DNA from: Ilyonectria destructans
Lineage: Eukaryota > Ascomycota > Sordariomycetes > Hypocreales > Nectriaceae
NCBI GenBank assembly: GCA_020740775.1
Contig: JAHEWK010000011.1
Span: forward strand, 1,240,001-1,304,000
Direction of reading: 5' to 3'
Length of the DNA stretch: 64,000 nucleotides
Each line of letters begins with the position of its first letter. Position 1 is the first letter of the stretch. The notes under the pieces were generated by a model. The model worked only from the letters and a program-made list of their open reading frames with translations. It did not search any database and was not told where the DNA came from. This document shows, piece after piece, positions 45,801-56,100 of this stretch. The position numbers and the translations under genes are program-made.

Positions 45801-46801
45801 GTATTGGCAGTGCCACGAGTTGTAGCGGCTTGCTTTGCCAGCTTGAATGTTTGATACGACCCTTCTTTAGTGACGCCGAAGGGGAACATCATGTCGAAAT
45901 TTTGAAGGGCTCGAGCGTTGTAATAAGGGGCGGTGCCAGTGGCGTTGCTGAAGTCGTCGGTTACCGCAAACGAGTCCAGGACCTGAACTTCAACAGGTTG
46001 GGTGCTTCGAGTGGTTTTTATTTGGTAAAGACTGGGGGAGAGAACAACTTGGACTTTCAGTATCAGCGATGCGGTAGCAACGAGAAATACGAAGAGGTGT
46101 TTTCGTCGAAGAGACTGGATCAATACCATTGGAGATAGCATCTGGGTATAGTCCAGACTGTACCCAGCTGGGCCCAGAGACTGTCCAGTCTTTATTGCCA
46201 TCCATGGCATATACCTCAGAGTTTGGAACTCGACTCGGGCCCAGATTATCTCGATAATGGTGATGACTGGCGAATGGAATGTTAGGCGATGCGTCTTTCG
46301 CCTGGGTAATGGTGACTGATGGGTCAACTTACTGGCAGTCGGGCTAAACCTCCACAGGTACGCATCATTTGGCCGAGATTCAAGCAGGCCGTTGTTGCGC
46401 TTAGAGAAAGACAACATGACGGGCAGTGCTATGGTGCAGCACATAAATAATCCACAGAAGCTGCCGAGCATGACCTGCCGCAACCAAAATGGATGCCATG
46501 GTGGACTTTGCGTCTGTTTTTCGGAAATGTTCTGCCCCGTCGAAGTTGCTGTGGACTTCAGGAGCGATGGATATGTGTTATCATGCGGTGCACTGTGTTC
46601 CGATTCCAGGTCGGTCTGAATTGAAGAGTCAACGTCGCGGGTTGTCTCTGTTTCGGGGTGATGGTCCCCTGGCACGGATCTCGAATAAAGCGTACTACCA
46701 GGGAGGCTTTCAATCGAGGCTGAGCCAGGGCCAGGATTTTGAAGCGCGCTTTGGTATCGATGGGTGTCGCGGCCCAACAATGGTCGCTCGTACAAATCCA
46801 T
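42887..46801 (-). CDS. DUF3433 multi-pass membrane protein
   Basis: Large fungal-specific membrane protein of unknown function. Exons 46801-46333 and 46266-42887 give 1282 residues. The 66-nt intron (GTAAGT donor) is a multiple of three and stop-free; I call it an intron because removing it gives the family's PTA-(I/V)-ITIIEIIWARVEF helix. About eight membrane segments fall in two halves (e.g. QVMLGSFCGLFMCCTIALPV, LFVFLVATASLILKVQVV, VCLWMTGLFAVTMCIAFWAI, ALFTIFILGLIDGLVVTLHI, LPTLAMLLVSLYIGL, QMLAAVGAFLTTLAAVLLTS and FLLIGILSLVVVVNAWALVL), each pair flanking a large extracellular Asn-glycosylation-rich loop. This doubled layout is typical of DUF3433 proteins. The Ser/Thr-rich N-terminus is cytosolic. 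Confidence 0.85.
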   Translation of the reverse strand: MDLYERPLLGRDTHRYQSALQNPGPGSASIESLPGSTLYSRSVPGDHHPETETTRDVDSSIQTDLESEHSAPHDNTYPSLLKSTATSTGQNISEKQTQSPPWHPFWLRQVMLGSFCGLFMCCTIALPVMLSFSKRNNGLLESRPNDAYLWRFSPTASKLTHQSPLPRRKTHRLTFHSPVITIIEIIWARVEFQTLRYMPWMAIKTGQSLGPAGYSLDYTQMLSPMVLIQSLRRKHLFVFLVATASLILKVQVVLSPSLYQIKTTRSTQPVEVQVLDSFAVTDDFSNATGTAPYYNARALQNFDMMFPFGVTKEGSYQTFKLAKQAATTRGTANTPLTVTVDGVFTEITCLELETHSVSKASVNGRYHNLTIDLQFKNCEQSVSIENKFIWAPADKDDVQVYWTVETQFEPKYPCSSLPRQNPNFVYFAGYYKPSAQNMSLPHLNTSAAVICSPIAYTSKVKIVDDGTSPKLSTLPSQDNTTIKSNPWVMLENSVPEGFAPIGISATNLVTGPVATAFGFRGKDPNSTDISLYQSKILAQAVMNLTEQIGPMLAHYQLRQTERNNITGSMVVEEYKLHVNESVCLWMTGLFAVTMCIAFWAIFQSRSMSHIWHRDPATILGTMLFFQSNTELSIDVVKCESGKRGSRKGEWRNSTHSPLVLRPWARALFTIFILGLIDGLVVTLHISETSGGLATIDEEGYLQLLWKSLPTLAMLLVSLYIGLTDTTMRDLATLSNLSIRPCDSLELDMSLLDMLGFRALYHSLRLKVYAVTVSQMLAAVGAFLTTLAAVLLTSQVVPNSTPVQFQQESWFGSRRVPRNVTYYDELSTTREDLSSLLLARRLSNFTYPQHTYDDLVFPTLGINDTNWDSNISAQVRTSAAKLLPSCVKLSDGDFNVSIQDDKSRSDFFSYWVEITQNFTCPNGAVTSFSDEVGIRSRSTDKYGLSYIAELVRSPDNPFTFASHCDIDTDEQDLLNNPWRVQTYVWGKFLSSQRDFDHLSVWRCNYSWVEVTTDVRLIRANKATLIDHQNPPTQDNSTIKPWSPPFSFPQLGQIEELTGVSDVFPEIEVTDIRASEFTTQFSSLVEPIGPIQVEDFGKPDQEGKILKALQSNLGFISAQLANVEHRLGIDEKSASAPADHGDLPSVNATITDHGRYRLVQNPTMTFLLIGILSLVVVVNAWALVLIGLRQLLSDRVSWLLDMDLKGLAPQGFSSIAMMEALIHGSNFLAGTSNDARSMSSRDPHQWLAGRFFRMGWFQGDGTREEEFTIGVLEDESFPFLGDKGDMKKTRESARGVELRTVTGNFV

Positions 46802-47887
46802 GCTTTGAGCGGAGAAGCAACTGGTAGCGCGATGCTAATATTGACTCCGGTATTGAACCAAAGGATCAAAGGATGGGAATAATCCATTTAAGGCGAAGAA
46901 TCATCCTCGATGATGCCTGGGGCTAGGCAAGCCTTGGCGGTGTTGGTTGAGGGACATAGTCTCGACCAACAGGGTGACCTAGTAGTTAATGAGCGTAACT
47001 TGTGGTACATGCCGAGAATAAGAGTATTTCATTGGATTGGCAAACCCCGATTTCCATCTAAATATAGAGAGTCTGGTTTTGACGCTGTGGAATTATCTCG
47101 GTAGACGTCGGCGCTTACCTGTACACTCTCATTCGCGGCTCCCTGCAGCGCTGCGGTTGTTAATAGTGGATATGTTGGACTTCCTCCACCACTCATGGCC
47201 GTGTCATGAAACAATCTGTGTGTAACAAGCCAGCGATCATTCAGGGATTATCTTGCACAGCCAACACAAGTCAGATGATCCCACGGTACTCCAACACTGC
47301 GCACCGCTGACGCTCTCTGTCCTTCCGTCGCACAGGGCGTATCCCTCGTGTTCCCACATAGTGTCGACTGAGAAGACACTCACCCCCAGTGTTGAAATGT
47401 TGAGTTCAGCATCTAATCATCGTGATATCGTGGCATTTAAGCTGCAGAAAACCAGCTATAGTGCCAAAGTTGCTTGCAGTTGATATAATGTTCAACACGG
47501 CATGACGACACCTGGTCATTGTTCACGATGCTAGTTAACCCGCAGCACTCTTGTCGGGATTACAAGGCATTGCAATCAGCAGGATAGCAAGGTCCGTTCC
47601 TCTTAGATTGATGCTTTTTTGTTTGCGACTTATATTTGTGTAGAAATCCAGTTGCAGCTTACCACAGTCTGCATTTAGCCATGGTAGAAAGTTTAGACAG
47701 AAAGTAATGGATAGCAGTAATTTCTTTCATTCGGTGACCATTTCGGTCACACAACACGGAATTGTGCGTCCAGACACAAAGGTGAGCGTTCCAACACGGT
47801 ATCCCCCTCTCTGACCCGCGGTCAAATTCAGGCATTCCATGACATTCGCGGATCTGTTTTCCACTCAGTGAAGTATGTCTCAATTCT
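46802..47887. other. Intergenic region
   Basis: Promoter of the DUF3433 gene and 3' flank of the TRAX gene. Only short frames; nothing supported. Confidence 0.45.
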
Positions 47888-48781
47888 TCAAATTGGTGAC
47901 GCAGGCTCGGGAGCATCGTCTCTCATGTCAGGCACCCACCCTTTAGGTCGTTCACTGCCTCTCACCACGAGCCCATAGCCCAGCTTCTCCACCTTGTTAA
48001 CGCTCTGCCGACCGGCGATCATCTTGCCACGGAAATCCTTAGTCGGCACCGCAGGCAGCATCTCAAAAGCACATCCCAGCTCCTGGATGTCCTCTAGGAT
48101 GTTGCGACCCTCACGTCCCGCCAGCTCACCGGTCTGCGCCGTCGTGACCGTCGCGAAACGCATCAGCTCCCCGAAGAGGTCGAAGATGCCGTACATGTAG
48201 TCATGCGGCGTCAGAATGATATTCGCAGGCATAGCAGCCTGTGATTGCTCGGGTGTTATGAGGGTCTGGTGGCGCAGGTAGTGCGCAAAGGACAGTGCCT
48301 CGATGAACTCCTCCAGACACCGCAAGGGCGATGTGTAGCGGTAACGGTTGATGGACTGCAGGTCTGGGGCGACGCTGTTGAGAAGCTTAGAAATCTCTTC
48401 GAGACGGGTATCAATGTCCTTCTGAATGTGAGGAGGGGGTTCTTGGTTCAGCTGTTTGACTCTATGGTGGGTGGTGAGTGAGTAAGCAAGTCAACTCAAA
48501 TGCAGCTTCTTGAGAGCAATGCCTACCTCTGCAAGGAAAAAATACTGCAACAATGTCAGTCATACTCGCAATATGTAGTATTTCACGTGAACGAACATTT
48601 TCTTGCTCTGCGCGGTGACGTCGCGCGACGCCTTGATAATCCTCTCACGGCGGTCATGATGCTCATCCAGCTCGTTGCGGAAACCTTCAAACATGGCGTG
48701 GAACCTGCCTGGGGGCCCTGTCGGCTGCTTGGCCTTGGCCCGCGCGTTGCCGTCGCGGTCTCTCTTAACGCCGCTGGACAT
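47888..48781 (-). CDS. TSNAX: Translin-associated factor X (TRAX) family protein
   Basis: Subunit of the translin-TRAX (C3PO) nuclease that in Neurospora processes tRNA fragments. Exons 48781-48597, 48544-48527 (18 nt) and 48461-47888 give 258 residues. Splicing rebuilds SKKIIFSLQRVKQLNQEPPP, the conserved second helix of the family. The donor of intron 1 is GTTCGT, non-optimal. Acidic catalytic candidates occur in CLEEFIEALSFAHYL (Glu-x2-Glu) and in DYMYGIFDLFGELMRFA. ELGCAFEMLP and NKVEKLGYGLVVRGSERPKG near the C-terminus distinguish TRAX from translin. No translin gene is in the window. Confidence 0.9.
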
Positions 48782-49299
48782 TGTGGGGATCCGATAGCCG
48801 TCGCTGGTCGTTGATATAAGAATATCCGGGGTTGGTTGTTGATACTGTTGGATGCCGATGTTGGTGGTGAATGTGAAGGATGGGACAAGGTACTTTGGCG
48901 GGGCCCATTTTGTGCAGGGGTGGCTGGCTCATGTGAAAATTGTTAGCTCCCGCCATCTCCTTCTGGCGGTTGGTTGTGGCGCGCTCTGCTAAATCTGGAA
49001 CCCCTAACCTGCAGATTATCAGCCAAGCTCATGGTATAAGACCACAACAGCGGCCGCCATCAACGAGAATGCAGGTCTGAACTAGGAAGAAAAGGATAAA
49101 AGGAAAAAAGAAGTCTCTTTTTTCAAGTCATGAGTGCGAATCGGCTCAAACACCAATCGTCAACCCGCAACCGCTGAGGCTCATCTCATCTCACCTCAAT
49201 CTCATCATCGCCAACTGTCCTCATCAACAGCCTCTTCTGGCATCGCAACCCGCCGTCTCAAGGCCACGACACGCCTGACGCACAGGCTACATAATCACC
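48782..49299. other. Divergent promoter, TRAX / GPI14
   Basis: About 520 bp between two divergent starts, with a purine-rich tract at 49082-49120. It probably holds both promoters. Nothing else seen. Confidence 0.55.
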
Positions 49300-50698
49300 A
49301 TGACAATAATATCCCCTCTCCTGAGGCCAGCGCCCCTTTTCCTCGTCGCCACACTCCTCCGGCTTGTCCTCCTCGTCTACGGCCTCTGGCAGGATGCCCA
49401 CTCGGCCCTCAAGTATACCGATATTGACTACCTCGTCTTCACCGATGCCGCCCGCTTCCTGGCGGCTGGCGACTCTCCCTACGCCCGAGACACCTACCGC
49501 TACACGCCCCTACTCGCCTGGATGATGCTGCCCACCGTCCATTTTGCAGCCTTCGGCAAGCTCGTCTTTGCCGCAGCAGACCTGCTCGCCGGCTGGCTCA
49601 TGGTGCGCGTGCTGCGCCGGAGGGGCATGCCCGAGACGACCGCCGGGGCCTTTGCGGCGATTTGGCTCTGGAACCCAATGGTTGCGACCATTAGCACACG
49701 TGGAAGTTCAGAGGGCTTGCTGGGCGTCTTGACTATGGGCTTGCTGTGGGCTGTCGAGCGGAAGAGGGTCAGTTTGGCGGCCGTAATCCTCGGACTCGCT
49801 GTGCATTTTAAGATCTACCCGTTTATCTATGCTCCTGCGATCGTGTGGTGGATGGATGCAGATCGCCTAGGAAAGACGACCAGACAAGAAAAGCCCTCGT
49901 CAGTGATGGAGGCCTTGGTGGGCTTCGTGACTCCTGAGCGCGTCAAGCTTGCCATCATTAGTCTCGCGACCTTCATGGGACTAAACCTACTCATGTACTC
50001 CATGTAAGTTTGCCCGCCCCCAGTTCACTTTGAAATTCATGATAAAAAGCCTCGTAAACTGACTTGTCCAGGTACGGAACACCGTTCCTCATCCACACCT
50101 ACTTTCACCACGTCAGCCGTATCGACCACCGCCACAACTTCTCACCCTACAATACCCTTCTCTATCTCATTTCGGCTATCCCCTCAGCATCATCCCTCCG
50201 CATCGAGTCGCTAGCTTTCCTCCCGCAGCTGCTCCTCTCGTGCGTCTTGATCCCGCTGGCTCTCGCCAAGCGAGACCTGGCCACGTCGATGATGGCGCAG
50301 ACCTTTGCCTTTGTCACTTTCAACAAGGTCTGCACGTCTCAGGTACGTTTGTTGCGCTTCTGACTCACCGCCCTGGTGCTTCTCTTTTGCTGACGCGCAC
50401 ATCCCAGTATTTCCTCTGGTACATGGTCTTCCTACCACTCTACCTCCCCTACTCGTCACTACTACGCAACTCCAAGCTTGGCGTGGCGGCTTTGTCACTT
50501 TGGGTCGTCTCCCAGGCCGCCTGGCTGCAGCAGGGGTACCAGCTCGAGTTTCTTGGGATTAGCACATTCTTCCCAGGGCTTTGGCTCACCTCGTTGGGCT
50601 TCTTCCTGGTCAATTGTTGGATACTGGGTATAATTATTAGCGATGGGGCACAACTGACTGTATCAAATATTGTTGGGCAGAAACCCCATGTAGAGTAG
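49300..50698 (+). CDS. GPI14: GPI mannosyltransferase I (PIG-M/Gpi14)
   Basis: Adds the first (alpha-1,4) mannose to the GPI-anchor precursor in the ER lumen, using dolichol-phosphate-mannose. Exons 49300-50003, 50072-50342 and 50408-50698 give 421 residues. The lumenal DxD motif is at residues 41-43 (KYTDIDY), followed by the family blocks FTDAARF, GDSPYARDTYRYTPLLAW and IWLWNPMVATISTRGSSEG. HFKIYPFIYAPA, HFKIYP being strongly diagnostic, is present. VSRIDHRHNFSPYNTLLYL in exon 2 and [20 protein letters not shown] across the exon 2/3 junction complete the family signature. Ten or more hydrophobic segments are visible. Splice junctions are clean (GTAAGT, GTACGT). Confidence 0.96.
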
Positions 50699-51240
50699 AC
50701 ATTATTTCACTGAGTAGAAATACTAACACGGAGTTGAATTTGAATCGTGGCGTCCTGGTCCCGGATGCCTTAGCAAGCCACAATTGAACAAGGGCAATAT
50801 TTGAAGAGAAATCTTGTCATAATTTCAAGCATGCACTATTGTTTAAAATATTAAAAGCATTGAGGGTATCTGGCGGTCTTGACCCCTTCCAAACTAACTA
50901 ACAACCTGGCACAGACCTCACGGTCTAGGGTAAATAGATCCCAAGCAAATTCGTGGTACCCCGCGTTCTCTCCAAATCCCGTGTATCATGCAACCAGAAA
51001 CTCCCTGCGAAGGTCCCCTTCCGCCCAGTACCTGGGTATGTAATTCGTATTATCAGCAATAATATGCCGCTTCCCGGCCTTTCCGAATCGCTTCCGTAAA
51101 ACGCCCGCCAAAAACAAAATCGTCATCTGCCCATGTAACCGAATTCGAGAAGAGAGCAGAAGTAAGATGCAGTCAACACCTGCTCCTTTTTTTTTTTTTC
51201 CAACCTGGACTGAAGCCTACGACTCCCATTGTAGATGTTT
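50699..51240. other. Convergent 3' intergenic region
   Basis: Between GPI14 and the F-box gene. A 13-nt T run lies at 51187-51199 just outside the F-box stop codon. Nothing else seen. Confidence 0.5.
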
Positions 51241-53199
51241 TCATTGAATTGTGATGCCCGCCGCGAGAGACCGGTAGTTCGTCAGCTTTAGTGACGTGAT
51301 CCGTGTTCGCGGATACTCCGGGGTGATGACCATTCGCCCTTCCTTGCCGTAGACAATATTTCCGAAGGATTCGCTCAATTCTGTGAAAGATGCCTCGGGT
51401 CTCACTCGTGCCATCTCTGTCAGAATCCTGTCGCTCCAGACACCTGAACAGACCCCGTTCCGCATGAGGAAAAAGGGATTCAAAGGTGGCAGTACAGAGT
51501 CTATGTCCAAGTTAGAAGAGTTAGGTACAGCCAAGACAAAAAACTTACCAAGGTCTACAAAGCGAATCCGGAGGTACACCACTTCTTTCAGCTTTTCCAT
51601 GGACCGAATCCCGGAGACGACTAGCTTCTCAAACGCATCGATGAATCCCATGTCCTGGATTCCGGAACCAGACTCATGGAAGCTCACGTTGTGCCGACAA
51701 CAGTTCTTTACAGTCAAATCGATCGACCTGAGCCTTGACGTGCGCGAGTCCGTCGACCTCATCGCCATCTCAAAAAAGTGGTGGCAGACGCGACCAGTGT
51801 ATGCAAAATGCTCCAGTGAGGGCAATGCCTCCGCCATCCGGACACAGATGTGCGTTTTCTGAATCACCTTGGAGTAGAAAGCGGGCATTACACCCTCGCG
51901 TCGGTAGTCACTCTCGAGACAGAGGCTGAGGTTGGTGACGTTGTGGGGCAGTTGCGGGAGGTACTCGGACATGGTGATGTAACTCTTCGACTTGGGTTTA
52001 CTGTATGAACTCTGCCATTCTGCGAGGTACGGCAAGGCGCTGAGCACTGCTGAGAAGTCATAGTCGTCCCTCGTTAAATTCCATTGGCCACGGGTTACCA
52101 GCGTCTGTACCGACTCCAGAATCGGGAGGGACTTATGGAATGTCGGATCAGCCCGTTGCTCATGGAAGTGAAGTACCCTTGGCGCCTTTCGTCGTTCGCC
52201 GCCCTCAAGCGTCAACACCCTTGCTTGTGGTAAGGCTTGTACCACAAAATGAAATACTTCCTCCAAGGTGCAGTTATTGCCTGGCAATGTGTATGTTGCA
52301 TTTGTCAGGCCCTCCATTGTAACCGTGGGCAGCGACAAGGTATTCGATAGCGCTAGTGGGCCGTATGTGGGCTGGAATACGGGGAACCAGATCTCGATAT
52401 GTTTAACATACGACTGGAGATACTCGTGCTGGGCGAAATGGAGCATGGCATCCTCGAGACAATCCACAGTGGCCTTGAGCTTGACATGGCGATAGAGCCG
52501 TTGCTGGACCAGAACGCGCCAGACCTCGCTCACTCTCGCCAACTCGGTGAGTTCCCTCCTCCGCGAATGGCGCAGCGCCGTACCCCAGCTCTTTGTGACA
52601 CAGGAGACGCTCATAGCGCTCCGGGAAGTGGCTGAGACGCGGTAGCCGAACAGGTGGTCTAGGATAGCCTCGTGCACCTCGATGGGCAGCCGGTTGAAAT
52701 CCGTGATAGGTAGAGGGAGCGGACGGGGCTCATCGTCGGACACCGCGAGGGATTCGGGAGAGGGCTGCCAGTCGTCGCCGTATCTGGAGTCGGTGAGGCA
52801 GCATGGTTTCGAGTGCCGGTGGTCGGGATGTGGGAACGGAGTGCTGCTGGGTCTGGTGGGAGGGACGAAGTCGGCGCTCTTGGACTGGTCGAGGGGCGGG
52901 CTGGAGGAGCCCGGTGAAACGGGGTTGGAGGTGGTGTTTAGGAGACTGGTGACCATAGAGGAGGCCATGATAGAGGCGAACTCGTCATCGGACTCCTGGC
53001 TCTCGTGGAGGTCGGAGCAGCCGTCACGGATGGGCAGTAGGGCGGCGCAACGGCCGATGCAGGGTGTCGACGCAGGCGTCGTAGAGGCGTCGTAGACATC
53101 GCGGCCATCGTGGCCGTCGTCGCCGTCGTCGCCAATATCCATGGGATCGCCCATGGAGAATGCCATGTTGAGGTCGGCTGGCGGTTCAGGGCACTCCAT
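51241..53199 (-). CDS. F-box-like protein
   Basis: Probable substrate receptor of an SCF ubiquitin ligase. Exons 53199-51549 and 51500-51241, with a 48-nt stop-free intron at 51501-51548, give 636 residues. The N-terminal 160 residues are Ser/Pro/Asp-rich and disordered. An F-box-like motif reads FNRLPIEVHEAILDHLFGY, with LARVSEVWRVLVQQRLYRHV later completing the Skp1-binding helices. The rest is a repeated strand-helix array (LPYLAEWQSSY, LPSLEHFAYTGRV and similar) suggesting divergent leucine-rich repeats. The start at 53199 is the first in-frame ATG; Met-Ala-Phe at 53166 is an alternative. No close named relative is recognised. Confidence 0.8.
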   Translation of the reverse strand: MECPEPPADLNMAFSMGDPMDIGDDGDDGHDGRDVYDASTTPASTPCIGRCAALLPIRDGCSDLHESQESDDEFASIMASSMVTSLLNTTSNPVSPGSSSPPLDQSKSADFVPPTRPSSTPFPHPDHRHSKPCCLTDSRYGDDWQPSPESLAVSDDEPRPLPLPITDFNRLPIEVHEAILDHLFGYRVSATSRSAMSVSCVTKSWGTALRHSRRRELTELARVSEVWRVLVQQRLYRHVKLKATVDCLEDAMLHFAQHEYLQSYVKHIEIWFPVFQPTYGPLALSNTLSLPTVTMEGLTNATYTLPGNNCTLEEVFHFVVQALPQARVLTLEGGERRKAPRVLHFHEQRADPTFHKSLPILESVQTLVTRGQWNLTRDDYDFSAVLSALPYLAEWQSSYSKPKSKSYITMSEYLPQLPHNVTNLSLCLESDYRREGVMPAFYSKVIQKTHICVRMAEALPSLEHFAYTGRVCHHFFEMAMRSTDSRTSRLRSIDLTVKNCCRHNVSFHESGSGIQDMGFIDAFEKLVVSGIRSMEKLKEVVYLRIRFVDLGKFFVLAVPNSSNLDIDSVLPPLNPFFLMRNGVCSGVWSDRILTEMARVRPEASFTELSESFGNIVYGKEGRMVITPEYPRTRITSLKLTNYRSLAAGITIQ

Positions 53200-56100
53200 G
53201 AAACGTCGCTGACGTCGGCTCGGTGGGCATTTCAAGGCGGCGGCCGGAGAACGGGTATGGGAGGGATGAAGCGACACGGGCGAAGGGGACTAGAATGGCG
53301 AGGAGTTGATGGGGCGAGAAGAGGATGGATGCACTACGAGGTCGGCCGAAGCGAATTACTACCCAAGACAAGGGAAGATGGGAGACAAGATAGAGCGAGA
53401 AGTGAATCACTAAAACGCAAATGGAGCGGAGGGATCAGAAACAGGTGACTGTCGGGTCGCCAGTGCCAGGGAGGGGAAATCGCAATCAAAACCGCACCGA
53501 ACGCAACCAGGGTTGAACCGCAGTGGTACAGCGCAGGACGGCACGGCCCAAGGAGAGTGGGAGGCGTTTATTAGCACTCATTCGCCCCCCTCCTCCTGTT
53601 TGTCTCCTCTGGTTCTCCCCTCTACTGGCTTGTCTTCTTCGGTATTTGCTTGTCTATCGCTCTACCCGCGACTCATGTGCCCTTTGACACTGCCCGCTCC
53701 CTTTCTGTCAACCTTCCCTCCATGCGGCGATGCCCTGAGATCCCCAGCAAGCAAATTGCTGCGCCAAACATTGTCGCGGCACGCTGCATCGGCCGGTGAC
53801 GACGGGGCAGTGATATCACAGCCTGGTATCCATCATTGATTGATGGTGGAGGGCTGGTCTGGCCTGTGAGTGGCAGCTGAGTACGTGTGTGGCCGAGCCA
53901 GCGGGAGTGGGCAGTGAACGACGTGCCTAACCACATGCTTTTTGCCTTGCGTCCCTCGTTCCGACATCATAATTTCCTCCTCGCAGGTGTCCACGTATGT
54001 AGGTACCATTGCGGCCCTCTGTAATGATGGGCTGGGCAGAGAGATTAGATGCAGTTGCACTCTACGCGCTGCCATAGACGTGATTGTGGGTGCCCGTAAT
54101 CTGTAATTTTGGGGGTCGCGTGCCTGCGGCGGGGCGGGGCTGCAGATTGCGATCCTAACTAAGGCCAGGCTACTCCCGTACCGGCACGCAAGGCATGTGG
54201 TTGCGTGGATGCCATCATCAGACTCTTTCGGGGCGGATGATGGACATCAGCTGCGTTGGCAGCCGATACCGTCCGAGAGTCGAGACGAAATAAATCCACA
54301 AGTTGGTGACGATGAAGTACCGGTATCCCGGGAGACTCTGACCACTTTGGCCACCCCGGCGGCAAGCACAGAGACGTGTACGCCTCAGTATGGCCAAGCC
54401 GACCAAGGGCGACATGCACGCTACAGGTGCGTCTAAAGTGTACAATCTTCCAGAGCCGAGACGATTGGGCATCTAGGCGTCAACAGGCGTTATCATCATC
54501 AATAACAGGACACCCGCAGTGAACGGGTCCCTCCAGTGAGCCATTGGGCGTCCCTACTTTGGCCTTAGTGGCAAGAAAATGCCCTCAACAACATATGGTT
54601 TGCCCATCTTACTAAAGCACGGAGACCCTGAGACAGCCTCGTCTGCAGTTGCTAGCGCTGCGCCGTCGTGAACGATCTGCACGACCCTGCTTTCATGATC
54701 TCATCGACAGAACATGCGTTCCTAGATCAGGCAGGGCGTGTTTAGTTGTCACCTCTTATTAGTCCTCATCCCCCACAACAGAAGTGTGTTAGCTGCACCG
54801 TTGCTGTAAGTGGTGATGAGAAAAGAGGCAAGTTCTTAGGCTCAATGCGACGCTCCGATCGCGGTCTTTGGACAAAATGTTCCAAGCCAGTAATGAAGGA
54901 GAAAATCTGCGCATGCTAGGGATCCCTTGTTTTGCCAATACTCTAAGCTTCATTCCAGTCTCAAGTCTGAGTGGGCGGCAAACTGACGAATCTACCTCGT
55001 CAGCGTCGGCACGTCACCCACGGCTGAGACAACAGTTTTCCATCCCGGTTCAACAACGTCAGAACCCAATAGGCTCGCTTCTTTTGCTAGTCAAATAAGG
55101 GTGCACATTAGGTTAGATACGTTCGACATGGATTCTGATTCAAACAAGAATGCTGGGCATCTAAACAACATCCGCCTCCAGATTGTTCGGTTCGGAGACG
55201 AGGCTAGGAGGCAGCCCGTGACAACACCCTGCCTCATACTTGTGCGGGGGATCCACATGCATAGAGATACCAATAAGGGAGGGGAGAATATTTTATTTGG
55301 CCATGAGACGCCCGTGAAACGCCTCTGTAGTTATCAAAGGCGTTTTATTGAGATGCTAATAGGCTGGGGATGAGCTGAGATGAAGATGAGGCGCAACAGT
55401 TGAGGTGCCGAAACTGATCGGCGTCAACGAGGCCCCGGTTGAGACTACATCAAGGAGGGGAAGAAAACCCGTCCACGGGTGCGTCGCAGATGCCATCTTC
55501 AAATGAGGGGAAGACGATGTGAGACGACCTCGGGCGAGACGAGACGAGGCGAGAGGGATGGGCCGCATCTCATCTCGATCTTGATGAAGCATGTTATTCT
55601 GGTATTTGGGGTTTCGCTGACGAGTCGGGAATCACGAATTGTTGCATGTGCGAGCGAACCCCACCACCATCATGGAGCTTCGTAGGTAATACAGAGGGCA
55701 TACACAAGGGCGTTCGGAGATGCGAACAGAAGATCTTGATGTTTGGGGGGGCGCATGTTATGCCCATGCACCTTCCATTTGGCATGAAATCGGCGTGCAG
55801 CCAAGCCTTCCATCGTCTGCTCCTTCGGAGCATGGCGAGCCCTGCAGCCCTAGCCGGTAGGTTAGGAAGGTGAGGAAGGAGCTGCCTTCCTAGAATAGAA
55901 CCTAATAAGCCATGTGCAAGCAAACACCAACTAGACGGGATCATCGACACACCTAAAACTCTACCTTCTTCTTTACCTTAACATAGTGCGACTCGGTTGG
56001 TACGGAATGGCCCATGATTTTGAACGCCCCGCCACCCGTGCAGCGTCGTCTTTGCATCCTCGCATGACGGGACAACCCAGATTGCACGCACAAGGTTCAA

